64,000 nucleotides of DNA. It comes from Bacillus sp. AFS055030. GTDB taxonomy: Bacteria > Bacillota > Bacilli > Bacillales > Bacillaceae_G. This document shows, piece by piece, positions 16,850-25,563 of the stretch. Position 1 is the stretch's first letter. Each line of letters starts with the position of its first letter. Below the pieces are notes generated by a model. It ran no database searches. It worked only from the letters and a program-made list of their open reading frames with translations, and was not told where the DNA came from. Position numbers and translations under genes: made by a program. The stretch is taken from assembly GCF_002574545.1 (NCBI RefSeq), contig NZ_NUGT01000020.1, forward strand, positions 186,001 to 250,000. The letters run 5' to 3'.

Positions 16850-18841
16850 TCAAGAATTTAATAAAGATTTACTTACATTTACTACATTCGTAGTCGTAAA
16901 ACCAAATAATTCCATTACTTCATTACCTGTTCCAGATGCTCCAAAAGTCTCAATTGAGATTTTTTTACCTTTGAAACCAACATAGCGTTCCCATCCAAGT
17001 GAAATCCCCATTTCAATTGAAACACGGTTTAATACATGTGATGGTAAAACAGACTCTTTATATTCATCTGATTGTTGATCGAATAATTCCCAACTTGGCA
17101 TTGCGACTACACGAACTGATAAGGTTTCATTTTCTAACTCATTTTTACTATTTACAGCAAGTGACACTTCTGAACCTGTAGCGATTAAAATTAAGTCTGG
17201 TTGATTGTTTGTTTCTGTTAAAACATATCCACCTTTTGAAAGATTATCTAATCTAGATGCTGTTTCTTCAAATACTGGTAAATTTTGACGACTTAAAACT
17301 AAAGCGATTGGTCCATTTGTATTTTGTAATGCATATGCCCAAGCATTAGCTGTTTCATTTGCGTCTGATGGACGAATAACTGTTAAGCCAGGGATTGCAC
17401 GTAAAGCAGCTAAATGTTCTACTGGCTCATGTGTAGGACCGTCTTCACCAACTGCAATTGAGTCATGTGTGAATACATATGTTACTGGTAATTTTTGTAA
17501 TGCAGCTAATCGAATTGATGGACGTAAATAATCATTAAATACGAAGAATGTACTTACAAAAGGCTTTACTCCACCATGTAATGCCATACCATTTGCTGCA
17601 GCACCCATAGCATGCTCACGTACTCCAAAATAAATATTACGTCCAGCAAATGATTCGACAGCAAATTTACTTTCATCTTTAATATCAGTCATTGTTGAAT
17701 GAGATAAATCTGCGCTTCCACCGAAAATTTCAGGAACTGATTTAATGTAGTGATTAATTGCCTCTCCACTAGCTACACGTGTTGAAATTGTTTTATTCTC
17801 TTCAAAAGTTAATAAATCTTTTGTTTCGATTAAAACTTCTCCTTTTATTGCTTTTTCAAGCTGAGCTGCTAATTCTGGGTAAGCTTCTTTGTATGCATTA
17901 AATAATTGATTCCACTCAGCTTCTTTTTCACTACCTTTTTCTTGTATTTCTTTGAAATGTAATTTAACTTCTTCTGGTACAAAGAAATCTTCTTCGTAGT
18001 TCCAAGCATATGCTTTTTTTGTTTCTTTTGCTTCTTCAAGACCTAATGGATTACCATGGGCTTTATTTGTACCAGCCACTTTTGGACTACCGTATCCAAT
18101 AATTGTTCTAACCTCAATAATTGTTGGTTGGTCTGTATTTTGTTTAGCTAATTCGATTGCTTTTGAAATTTCTACATGATCATTTCCGTCTTCTACTCTT
18201 AAATATTGCCAGTTAAATGATTCGGCTCTCTTTTTCATATCTTCTGAATAAGAAAGATTTAATGTTCCATCTAATGAAATATCATTTGAATCATATAATA
18301 CAACTAACTTTCCAAGTTTCATATGGCCAGCAAGTGACATCGCTTCGTATGCTACACCTTCCATTAAATCGCCATCACCAACTAATGCATAAGTAAAGTG
18401 ATCAATAATAGAAAGATTATCTTTGTTAAACTTCCCTGCTAAATGAGCTTCAGCCATCGCCATACCAACTGCAGTCGCAATACCTTGTCCTAATGGACCA
18501 GTCGTAGCTTCAACACCATCAGTATGTCCAAATTCAGGATGGCCAGGTGTTTTACTATTTAGTTTACGGAAATCTTTAAGGTCTTCAATTGAAACATCGT
18601 AACCTGCAAGATGTAATAAACTATATAACATACTTGAACCATGACCAGCAGATAAAACAAAACGGTCACGGTCAAACCATTTTGAACTTTTTGGATTATG
18701 CTTTAAATGCTCAGCCCATAATGCATAGGCCATTGGTGCAGCACCCATTGGTAATCCTGGATGACCAGAATTAGCTTGATTGATCGCATCAATTGAAAGT
18801 GTACGGATTGTATTAATTGATAATGTAGAAATTGAACTCAT
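16850..18841 (-). CDS. tkt: Transketolase
   Basis: The 663-residue enzyme transfers two-carbon units in the non-oxidative pentose phosphate pathway using thiamine diphosphate. Visible landmarks are [25 protein letters not shown], the ThDP motif [13 protein letters not shown] ending near [10 protein letters not shown], and the pyrimidine-domain segment [13 protein letters not shown]. The gene starts 3 bases after the zwf stop, so translation is probably coupled. Length is normal. No other transketolase is seen in the window. Confidence 0.96.
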   Translation of the reverse strand: MSSISTLSINTIRTLSIDAINQANSGHPGLPMGAAPMAYALWAEHLKHNPKSSKWFDRDRFVLSAGHGSSMLYSLLHLAGYDVSIEDLKDFRKLNSKTPGHPEFGHTDGVEATTGPLGQGIATAVGMAMAEAHLAGKFNKDNLSIIDHFTYALVGDGDLMEGVAYEAMSLAGHMKLGKLVVLYDSNDISLDGTLNLSYSEDMKKRAESFNWQYLRVEDGNDHVEISKAIELAKQNTDQPTIIEVRTIIGYGSPKVAGTNKAHGNPLGLEEAKETKKAYAWNYEEDFFVPEEVKLHFKEIQEKGSEKEAEWNQLFNAYKEAYPELAAQLEKAIKGEVLIETKDLLTFEENKTISTRVASGEAINHYIKSVPEIFGGSADLSHSTMTDIKDESKFAVESFAGRNIYFGVREHAMGAAANGMALHGGVKPFVSTFFVFNDYLRPSIRLAALQKLPVTYVFTHDSIAVGEDGPTHEPVEHLAALRAIPGLTVIRPSDANETANAWAYALQNTNGPIALVLSRQNLPVFEETASRLDNLSKGGYVLTETNNQPDLILIATGSEVSLAVNSKNELENETLSVRVVAMPSWELFDQQSDEYKESVLPSHVLNRVSIEMGISLGWERYVGFKGKKISIETFGASGTGNEVMELFGFTTTNVVNVSKSLLNS

Positions 18842-18844
18842 AAT

Positions 18845-20356
18845 TTAAATACTCCTTTTTAGATCTGTTTTGTTGTTTTCATTTTCTTGTACAAAATCTG
18901 TATCTAACCACCATTTGAAACCATCTTCTGCTAATAATTGATCAGCAGCTTCTGGACCAAATGAACCGGATTTATAAGTATGAAGTGGTACTAAATTTTC
19001 TTCAAATGCTTCTAAAATTGGTTGAACCCATTGCCATGACAATTCTACTTCATTCCAATGAGCAAAAAATTTCGAATCGCCACGTAACGCATCATAAACT
19101 AATAATTCATACGCTTCTGGACGTTCTTCTTTATTCGCAAAATACTCAGCTTGTACTGGTTCTATGTTACCTTCTACGTTTTTGCTATTTAAATAGAAAG
19201 AAACTCTTTCATTAGGATTAATTTCAATAACCAGTAAATTTGGACCATTATTTGTTCTGTTCTTTTTAGAAAGGTTTTGAATCGGACTTTTGAATTCAAA
19301 TACGATTCGAGTCGATTTTTCTTTCATTCTTTTACCTGTACGGATATAGAATGGAATTCCCTTCCAAAAGTCGTTTTCGATTAATACTCTAGCAGCTACA
19401 TAAGTATCATTTTGTGATGAAAACTCAATTCCTGGTTCTTGTCTATATGCAACTACTTTTTTACCATTTTGTTCACCAGAACCATATTGACCTCGAACTA
19501 CATGAGAAACAACATCTTCTTTTGAAAGTGGTCGAAGTGACTCAAGAACTTTTTTCTTCTCTGCTCTAACATCACTTGCAGAATTTTGGTTCGTTAAATG
19601 CATAGCAGACATCATTAACATTTGTAACATATGATTTTGGAACATATCTCGAATTGCTCCAGATTTATCATAGTAACCTGCTCGTTCCTCAACACCAACT
19701 GTTTCACTTGCAGTAATTTGAACATTTGCAATATATTGATTGTTCCATAATGCTTGTAAAACTGGATTAGCAAACTCTAAGGCTTCTAAATTTTGAACCA
19801 TTGGTTTGCCTAAGTAATGATCAATTCGGAAGATTTCTTCTTCTTTAAATGACTTACTTAATTTTTCATTTAAATCTCTAGCAGATTTCAAGTCACGCCC
19901 AAAAGGTTTTTCGATAATTAGACGCTTCCAACCTTTTGTCGTACCTAGTCCACTTTCTTTAATATTTGCTGCAATAATTTCAAAAAATTCCGGTGCAACT
20001 GATAAATAAAATAATCTGTTTTCAGGTATCTGTAATTCCTGTTCTCTTTCTTTGACTAAATTTAATAAATCAACGAATCCTTCTTTGTTCGTGATATCTA
20101 GCTGTTGATAACGAATTGAATCTAGAAATTCTTGGACCATTTTTTGATCTTCTAAAGAACGTCTTGAAAAAGTAATTAGTGATTGCATTACTTGATTCTG
20201 AAATTCGTCACTTGAAAAATCTTTCCTACCAATTCCAATAATTGAAAAAGACTCGGGCATCTTTTGATCAATATATAAATTATATAAAGCAGGGAAAATT
20301 TTTCGTTTTGCTAAATCGCCTGTGGCTCCGAACAAAACAAATGACATAGAATCCAT
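18845..20356 (-). CDS. zwf: Glucose-6-phosphate 1-dehydrogenase (second copy)
   Basis: This 503-residue paralogue of the gene at 866 has GATGDLAKRK at residues 10-19, RIDHYLGK with His180, and FQNHMLQ. It lacks the first copy's 5-residue N-terminal extension and differs after beta-2 (GIGRKDFSS instead of GVGRRPWSN). It is the first gene of the operon zwf-tkt-gnd-tal-pgl. GGTGAGG precedes ATG 20356. Whether the two copies differ in NADP/NAD use or only in regulation is not visible. Confidence 0.94.
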   Translation of the reverse strand: MDSMSFVLFGATGDLAKRKIFPALYNLYIDQKMPESFSIIGIGRKDFSSDEFQNQVMQSLITFSRRSLEDQKMVQEFLDSIRYQQLDITNKEGFVDLLNLVKEREQELQIPENRLFYLSVAPEFFEIIAANIKESGLGTTKGWKRLIIEKPFGRDLKSARDLNEKLSKSFKEEEIFRIDHYLGKPMVQNLEALEFANPVLQALWNNQYIANVQITASETVGVEERAGYYDKSGAIRDMFQNHMLQMLMMSAMHLTNQNSASDVRAEKKKVLESLRPLSKEDVVSHVVRGQYGSGEQNGKKVVAYRQEPGIEFSSQNDTYVAARVLIENDFWKGIPFYIRTGKRMKEKSTRIVFEFKSPIQNLSKKNRTNNGPNLLVIEINPNERVSFYLNSKNVEGNIEPVQAEYFANKEERPEAYELLVYDALRGDSKFFAHWNEVELSWQWVQPILEAFEENLVPLHTYKSGSFGPEAADQLLAEDGFKWWLDTDFVQENENNKTDLKRSI

Positions 20357-20426
20357 TAACTAAACCTCACCTTCGTCGAACCTTTAATAGTAGATAATAA
20401 AAAATATATTTTCAAACGATCCTTAA

Positions 20427-20454
20427 TTTATATTTAGAGCTAATGTTAGTTCAA
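20427..20454 (-). promoter_or_regulatory. Candidate promoter of the pentose phosphate operon
   Basis: On the minus strand TTGAAC (20449-20454) and TATAAA (20427-20432) are 16 bases apart, about 70 bases before the zwf start. The rest of the 20357-20704 gap holds only the DUF445 terminator. Confidence 0.4.
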
Positions 20455-20640
20455 ATAATTCATTCCAATCATTCATTTAGAAAATATTTTTTACACAAAC
20501 TTATAATACATGAAAAAATTTTTTATTTCCATTAAAATGCTTATATTTCTAGTTATAGGATTTTTTTATTTCATTTAAAGAAAATTCACTGATTGGCAAG
20601 GGTTTAGCTACTTGCACTTCTACTAATGTATTAAAAATGC

Positions 20641-20680
20641 AAAAAAACCTTAATTAACTTTTTTAAGTTAATTAAGGTTT
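20641..20680 (-). terminator. Terminator of the DUF445 gene
   Basis: CCTTAATTAACTT and AAGTTAATTAAGG form a perfect 13-bp stem, followed on the minus strand by TTTTTTT. Confidence 0.85.
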
Positions 20681-20704
20681 TAATTAGGAATTATTATTTG
20701 AATA

Positions 20705-21895
20705 TTATGCAAAAATCAATCTTGCACTAGTCAGTACTAATCCAATTATAAATCCACAAACAGCTCCATTCACACGAATCCAAGTAATATCTTTACCAAT
20801 TTTATTTTCCAATAAATCAGTAATTTCTTCTGTAGATAATTTTTCAATATTAAATCTCACTAAATCACCAATCTTATGGTGATATTTTTCAATCGTGTTA
20901 ATTAATAATTTCTTAAAACTTAGCTCAACTTGATCAATCCAATTAGAGTTTTTAATAAAATGGATTATTTGTTGGATCGTATTCAAGATAAAATCTTTAT
21001 CGTTTATTTTATTTCTGAATAATTTTATTGCTTGTTCGACTACATATTCATAGCCCTTATTTTTCCATTCATCTAATTGGCGAATAATATTTTCATTTGA
21101 TTTATTTTTCTCGGCTTCCATACGAATAAAAGACAAAATAAAATTCCGTCGATCACTATTAGGGTCTTTTAGCTCTGATAATAAATCTACTAATCCACTA
21201 TGTATAAATTCAGTTATTTTTTCTTCACCAATCATAGGTAGAAAAGCTTTAATCATAAAAAACTTCCGCTCAATAAACTGAATTACTTCTTTACCAATTA
21301 ATTCTTTAATATGCGGTATATTTATAGTTTCTTCAATTTTATTAATTAAAAATTCATAGGTTAATGCATCCCATTCTTTTTCAATGACTGTGTCTACAGC
21401 ATTGCTTAATAACTTTTGAGAACTGATCGATGTTACGGCTGGTTTAAATGTATTATGTAAAGTTTTTTCAATCGTTTCATCAGGAATTGATGCTCCAAAT
21501 TGTTGAATTGATTGAATGATTTTAGTTCTAGACTCATCATTTTCTAGCATCTGTTCAAAAGCAGCAATTCCTTGATGAATCCAGTCCCTTTCTTCAACTT
21601 TTTCAATTAAGCTCTCTTTACTTAACCATTGATTATTCAGTGTATTTAAAATTCCGTCGGTAATCTTTGCTCTATTTTTTGGTAATAACGCAGTATGGGG
21701 AATTGGTATACCTAGTGGGTGACGAAACATTGCAGTTACAGCAAACCAATCCGCAAGACCTCCGACTAATGCTGCCTCAAAACCACCAGATAGTATTTGC
21801 AATAGTTTAGATTGAAACGGCACTGTAGCAGCAAACCCACAAGATGCCACTATTAACGAAATATTGGCTAGCCGTTTTGAATTCTTTTCTTTCAT
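20705..21895 (-). CDS. DUF445 membrane-associated protein
   Basis: The 396-residue protein shows the DUF445 signature GGFEAALVGGLADWFAVTAMFRHPLG-(I)PIPHTALLP, given here in two parts, between an N-terminal membrane segment (about 10-30) and a long charged helical middle, ending with a C-terminal membrane helix (GAVCGFIIGLVLTSARLIF). Members such as B. subtilis YheB are inner membrane proteins of unknown function. AGGAGG lies 10 bases before ATG 21895. It is monocistronic with its own terminator. Confidence 0.82.
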   Translation of the reverse strand: MKEKNSKRLANISLIVASCGFAATVPFQSKLLQILSGGFEAALVGGLADWFAVTAMFRHPLGIPIPHTALLPKNRAKITDGILNTLNNQWLSKESLIEKVEERDWIHQGIAAFEQMLENDESRTKIIQSIQQFGASIPDETIEKTLHNTFKPAVTSISSQKLLSNAVDTVIEKEWDALTYEFLINKIEETINIPHIKELIGKEVIQFIERKFFMIKAFLPMIGEEKITEFIHSGLVDLLSELKDPNSDRRNFILSFIRMEAEKNKSNENIIRQLDEWKNKGYEYVVEQAIKLFRNKINDKDFILNTIQQIIHFIKNSNWIDQVELSFKKLLINTIEKYHHKIGDLVRFNIEKLSTEEITDLLENKIGKDITWIRVNGAVCGFIIGLVLTSARLIFA

Positions 21896-22086
21896 TTACT
21901 AAAAGCCTCCTGTTTCTATTTGAAAATAGTATATCATTCCTTTAATTTTTTCTAAAATCAATTCTAATTTATTTCAAATTTATATTGTTTTTTTAACTTA
22001 CTAACAAGAAAAAGACTGTTTTTACAGTCCTCGTGTATTCTGTAATTCTATCTAATTTTGTAGCAATTGTATTCCCGCTGATTTCA

Positions 22087-22512
22087 TTAAAAATTCAATT
22101 GAAAATGATGACATGATATATTTAGATTATTTTTTAGATAAAACCGATGGGCATCGTAGCGATGTACCCCTGAATCTAGATGGAATTGTTCACAATTATT
22201 TTGTTTTGCTTCATCGATTAACCAGTTCCACAAAGTTTGAGCATATCCTTTTTTACGGTGATTCTCACTTGTGATTAAATCGTCAACATATAAATATTTT
22301 CCCCATGCTAATGATTCAGTCATTCGATAACCAGCAACGGCTGTAACTTCTTCATTTTCGATCACAGCCACAAGATGATAATTATTTGTGTTGATTAATC
22401 TGTTAATCGTCTGAACAAACTCATCTTCTCGTAAATGTGGACGTAATTGACTGACTGTTTGAAACGTTTTCAAAATATCTGAACTATTTTTCATTCTTCT
22501 TACATCTGCCAT
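22087..22512 (-). CDS. GNAT-family N-acetyltransferase
   Basis: The 141-residue protein has the GNAT core: VAVIENEEVTAVAGYRM, the beta-4 strand KYLYVDDLITSENHRKKGYAQTLWNWL with the acetyl-CoA loop (R)KKGYAQ, and the late FHLDSGVHRYDAHRFYLKNNL. The substrate is unknown. The start is ATG 22512, preceded by TTGGAGAG; an in-frame TTG at 22527 overlaps that ribosome site and is unlikely. It follows a perfect hairpin and the SPL/Ogt-gene pair lies upstream in the same direction. Confidence 0.8.
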   Translation of the reverse strand: MADVRRMKNSSDILKTFQTVSQLRPHLREDEFVQTINRLINTNNYHLVAVIENEEVTAVAGYRMTESLAWGKYLYVDDLITSENHRKKGYAQTLWNWLIDEAKQNNCEQFHLDSGVHRYDAHRFYLKNNLNISCHHFQLNF

Positions 22513-22534
22513 CTTTTTTCTCTCCAATCAGAAA

Positions 22535-22580
22535 TAACATTCTACAATAAAAATACCATAGTTTTTATTGTAGAATGTTA
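22535..22580. terminator. Perfect 19-bp hairpin between the SPL and GNAT genes
   Basis: TAACATTCTACAATAAAAA (22535-22553) is the exact reverse complement of 22562-22580, with an 8-base loop. It lies just after the radical SAM gene stop on the minus strand. It is long, AT-rich and lacks a GC clamp, so it may be a terminator or another structured element. Confidence 0.6.
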
Positions 22581-22587
22581 GCAATTT

Positions 22588-23406
22588 TTACGGTTCGAAA
22601 CCTTTTTGACTAATAAAAAGCTGATCTTCTGAAAAATAGTTTTTAAAGCGTTCATAAACTCGTTGATAAGCTTCAGGTCCATACCATTCCTTTAGATTAA
22701 GCTGGGCATATTTTTTTTCAATACCTAAGCGACCGGTTCGTTTACCTCCGCTTCCGTCACCCATGAAAAAATCATCAATACAAACTCTATTGACAATTTC
22801 TAATAATTTTTTCGGAAAATCCTCACTACTAGGCAAAATAGGTGCAATTGTAGCTTGAGTTGGAATTCCTGCTATTACAAGTTCTTCTATAGTTTTGAGA
22901 CGTGCATTAACAGAAGGTGCATTTGGTGAAAAAGACTTTCTTATCCCATCCAAGTCTGTTTCAATCGTCATACTGACTCGTACTTTCTCCTTAAATTGCT
23001 TTAAAAGATCAATGTCTCTTTTTACAAGTGGACTTCGAGTTTGAACAAATAAAAAATCCGGTTGATTTTGCAACATGACTTCTAATAAACTTCTAGTCAA
23101 TCTCTCTTTGAATTCAATCGGTTGATACGGATCTGTACTAGAAGACATAAAAATAGTAACTTTATCTTTCTTTTTTGCCTTTTTCAATTCTTTCTCTAGC
23201 AAAATAGGCGCACTTTGTTTAATGTCAACCCAACTACCCCATTCTTGTTTTCGAAAAAGTGAAACAGGCATTTGCCTCACATAACAATATGAACAGGCAA
23301 ATGAGCAACCGGTATAAGGATTTAAAGAGTGAGTATATCCTGATAGATAACCTGTCCCTTTATTTAGAATGGTTTTTGGATTTTTATAAACTATTTCATT
23401 TTTCAT
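22588..23406 (-). CDS. SPL-family radical SAM protein
   Basis: The 272-residue protein has the radical SAM cluster motif CSFACSYC (Cys-x3-Cys-x2-Cys) near residues 34-41, preceded by GYTHSLNPYTGC, and later IFMSSSTDPYQPIE, VSMTIETD and GIPTQATIAPILP. This matches the spore photoproduct lyase-related family (Rv2578c-like), shorter than true SplB. The activity is unknown; a nucleic-acid repair role is suggested by its neighbour ogt, whose stop lies 18 bases upstream. AGGAGG precedes ATG 23406. Confidence 0.85.
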   Translation of the reverse strand: MKNEIVYKNPKTILNKGTGYLSGYTHSLNPYTGCSFACSYCYVRQMPVSLFRKQEWGSWVDIKQSAPILLEKELKKAKKKDKVTIFMSSSTDPYQPIEFKERLTRSLLEVMLQNQPDFLFVQTRSPLVKRDIDLLKQFKEKVRVSMTIETDLDGIRKSFSPNAPSVNARLKTIEELVIAGIPTQATIAPILPSSEDFPKKLLEIVNRVCIDDFFMGDGSGGKRTGRLGIEKKYAQLNLKEWYGPEAYQRVYERFKNYFSEDQLFISQKGFEP

Positions 23407-23424
23407 CCAACTACCTCCTAATGA

Positions 23425-23943
23425 TCATCTTAAGTTTCTAGTTTCAATTTTTAATAGGCTTTTTTTCATTTCTAAACCACCACGATAGCCAGTTAATGAT
23501 CCATTCTTTCCAATTACTCGATGACAAGGAATGATGATCAATAGTGGATTTGCACCAATTGCCCTCGCAACTGCACGAACAGATTTTGGCTTATTTAAGT
23601 AAATCGCAATGTCGGAATAATGTTTCGTTTCTCCATAATCAATCGAACAGAGCGCACTCCAAACTGATTTTTGAAAATCTGTGCCACGAAAATCAAGTCT
23701 ACTATTAAATGTAATCCGCTCACCCTCTAAAAATTCGATGATCTCTTTTTTATAAGTTTCTAATTTTGTCTCATCCTTTTCCATTATCATTTTTGGAAAG
23801 TATTTATCCTTAAATAATCGTAATTCTTGAATGGTTCCGTTATGTGAACCTACAAAACATAGCCCTTTTATAGTTGCAGCAATATGAATCTTCCATCCTT
23901 TATGTTCGATTAAAGTCCAATATAAATTTTCAGTTGAATGCAA
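23425..23943 (-). CDS. ogt: Methylated-DNA--protein-cysteine S-methyltransferase
   Basis: The 172-residue protein carries the suicide-acceptor motif IIPCHRVIG (Cys140), the DNA-binding helix region around SVRAVARAIGANP and the GYRGGLEMKKSLL C-terminus of the O6-alkylguanine transferase family. It removes alkyl groups from guanine O6 in DNA. It has an N-terminal ribonuclease-like extension of normal size. It is transcribed just ahead of the SPL-type radical SAM gene, forming a two-gene unit. Confidence 0.92.
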   Translation of the reverse strand: MHSTENLYWTLIEHKGWKIHIAATIKGLCFVGSHNGTIQELRLFKDKYFPKMIMEKDETKLETYKKEIIEFLEGERITFNSRLDFRGTDFQKSVWSALCSIDYGETKHYSDIAIYLNKPKSVRAVARAIGANPLLIIIPCHRVIGKNGSLTGYRGGLEMKKSLLKIETRNLR

Positions 23944-24020
23944 TCTAAATTCCCCTTTGCTTCATTTTCTTATTTAAACTTTATTATAGACTTAATGAAG
24001 AAAAATGGAGTGTTATTAGA

Positions 24021-24125
24021 ATGAAAGAGCAAGAATTTGAAAAAAAACTATCATATGAACAACATATAAGGAAAAGTGTACTGCCAATTAGATTCAAGTT
24101 GCCTTTTTTTCATTTAACAAAATAA
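24021..24125 (+). CDS. Possible small basic protein of 34 residues
   Basis: An ATG at 24021 opens 34 codons (MKEQEFEKKLSYEQHIRK..., ending PFFHLTK) after GGAGTG with 9-base spacing. A TTATTATAG-like -10 box lies about 35 bases upstream. The product is rich in Lys and Glu. No family is recognised. It lies in the divergent gap between ogt and the DUF1836 gene. The ribosome site makes it plausible, but the ORF is short and may be chance. Confidence 0.4.
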   Translation: MKEQEFEKKLSYEQHIRKSVLPIRFKLPFFHLTK

Positions 24126-24150
24126 ATGAAACAGCCCCTTATCCATCTTT

Positions 24151-24723
24151 TTATTTCTGCTTCTCAATCATATCCATCACTAACTTTTCAGCTGCATTTT
24201 TATATAAATTACTCATATGAACAAATGAAGTAATTAAGAGTAATTGCTCTATATATTCCTTACTTTCATCATCAATCTGTTCAATTTCTTTGTTTACATT
24301 TTCACTAGATTGCAAAAGTTCTGTTTTAAACTTTTCGAGGTTGAGTTCATTTAAATGTAGGAAACTTGAATAAAGATCATCAATATTCATTTCGGTATTT
24401 TCAAGGATTCTTTGATTTAATCCATTTAAAGTTTCTTTTATATCATTAATCGAAAGTGCACCTTTTAAATGATAAATTAAACTGATTAAAATAATATGAT
24501 TCTTTGTGTATTTCTTATTTTTAATTGGGAAAAGTAATTTAGCTTTTGCGTAATTATTAATCATTGTTTTTGTCATAACTTTTTCATTCGCATTCGGTTT
24601 TGCAAACTTATTATCAAATAGTTGGATTACTTGATCCATATATAAATCTAGATTAGGAATATCTTCTAATAATATTTGTTTATCTAAATCTATTTGTTCA
24701 ATTAATTCATTAATCTTTTTCAT
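24151..24723 (-). CDS. DUF1836-family protein
   Basis: The 190-residue soluble protein contains MTKTMINNYAKAKLLFPIKNKKYTKNHIILISLIYHLKGALS, quoted as landmarks MINNYAKAKLL and YTKNHIILISLIYHLKG, which is the recognisable DUF1836 pattern with a MerR-like helix-turn-helix look. Function is unknown; the family may bind DNA. AGAGGA lies before ATG 24723. It diverges from the hemolysin III gene. Confidence 0.75.
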   Translation of the reverse strand: MKKINELIEQIDLDKQILLEDIPNLDLYMDQVIQLFDNKFAKPNANEKVMTKTMINNYAKAKLLFPIKNKKYTKNHIILISLIYHLKGALSINDIKETLNGLNQRILENTEMNIDDLYSSFLHLNELNLEKFKTELLQSSENVNKEIEQIDDESKEYIEQLLLITSFVHMSNLYKNAAEKLVMDMIEKQK

Positions 24724-24865
24724 TTTTCATTCCTCTTTTTTTGTAATTTACGTGTTCATTTTATCATAAAAAAATTGTTCTATAAACACTTGACTATATA
24801 ATATAGTAGATGATAACTTTATATGTAGTTATCAATACTACATAACAAGGTTGGAGGAGATAAAC

Positions 24866-25513
24866 ATGGTGAACTTTATGCGTGAGCCTATTAATTCCAT
24901 GACACATTTAGTCGGAGCTGTATTATCATTATTTGGGTTACTAGCGATGGTTTTTAAGTCTACTTTTTCTGGTGGAAGTATTTTACAAACATCCGCGGTT
25001 ATTGCATTCGGTGTAAGTATGATTCTTCTTTATTTGGCTTCAACAACTTATCATATGGCAATAGCGAGTGATAAAATAATCGCTTTTTTAAGACGAGTAG
25101 ACCATTCAATGATCTTTGTCTTAATCGCAGGTACATACACGCCTTTTTGTATCATTAGTCTTAAAGGTACATTAGGATGGATTATCTTTTCGATCGTATC
25201 TTTCATTGCATTTTGTGGTGTTTTGTTTAAGTTAATTTGGTTTAACTGTCCTAGATGGTTATCAACCGCCCTTTATATCGCTTTAGGATGGGTCATTATA
25301 CTTGCTTCTGCACCTTTATCTGATGCGATTAGTATGAAAGGTATGTTCGCTCTAATATTAGGTGGAATTTTTTACACGGTTGGAGGAGTAATTTATGGAA
25401 TAAAGCCAAAATTTTTATCTTTTAAAAATTGGGGATTCCATGAAATTTTTCATATTTTTATTATGTTAGGAACACTTTGTCATTTCATATGCGTATATAA
25501 TTATGTCATCTAA
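24866..25513 (+). CDS. Hemolysin III-family membrane protein (PAQR/YplQ-like)
   Basis: The 215-residue protein has seven hydrophobic segments and the family landmarks REPINSMTHLVGAVLS, STTYHMA, RVDHSMIFVLIAGTYTPF and GFHEIFHIFIMLGTLCHF. The His and Asp residues in those segments form the PAQR metal site. Bacterial members are called hemolysin III, though the physiological role is unclear. The start is ATG 24866, set by GGAGGAG; a TTG at 24851 overlaps this site. It ends at a shared terminator with the germination operon. Confidence 0.85.
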   Translation: MVNFMREPINSMTHLVGAVLSLFGLLAMVFKSTFSGGSILQTSAVIAFGVSMILLYLASTTYHMAIASDKIIAFLRRVDHSMIFVLIAGTYTPFCIISLKGTLGWIIFSIVSFIAFCGVLFKLIWFNCPRWLSTALYIALGWVIILASAPLSDAISMKGMFALILGGIFYTVGGVIYGIKPKFLSFKNWGFHEIFHIFIMLGTLCHFICVYNYVI

Positions 25514-25519
25514 AAACCA

Positions 25520-25555
25520 AAAACCATCCTTTACTATCAAAAAAAGGATGGTTTT
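25520..25555. terminator. Bidirectional terminator
   Basis: AAAACCATCCTTT (25520-25532) pairs with AAAGGATGGTTTT (25543-25555), between converging hemolysin III and germination genes. Confidence 0.88.
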
Positions 25556-25563
25556 CATGATTT

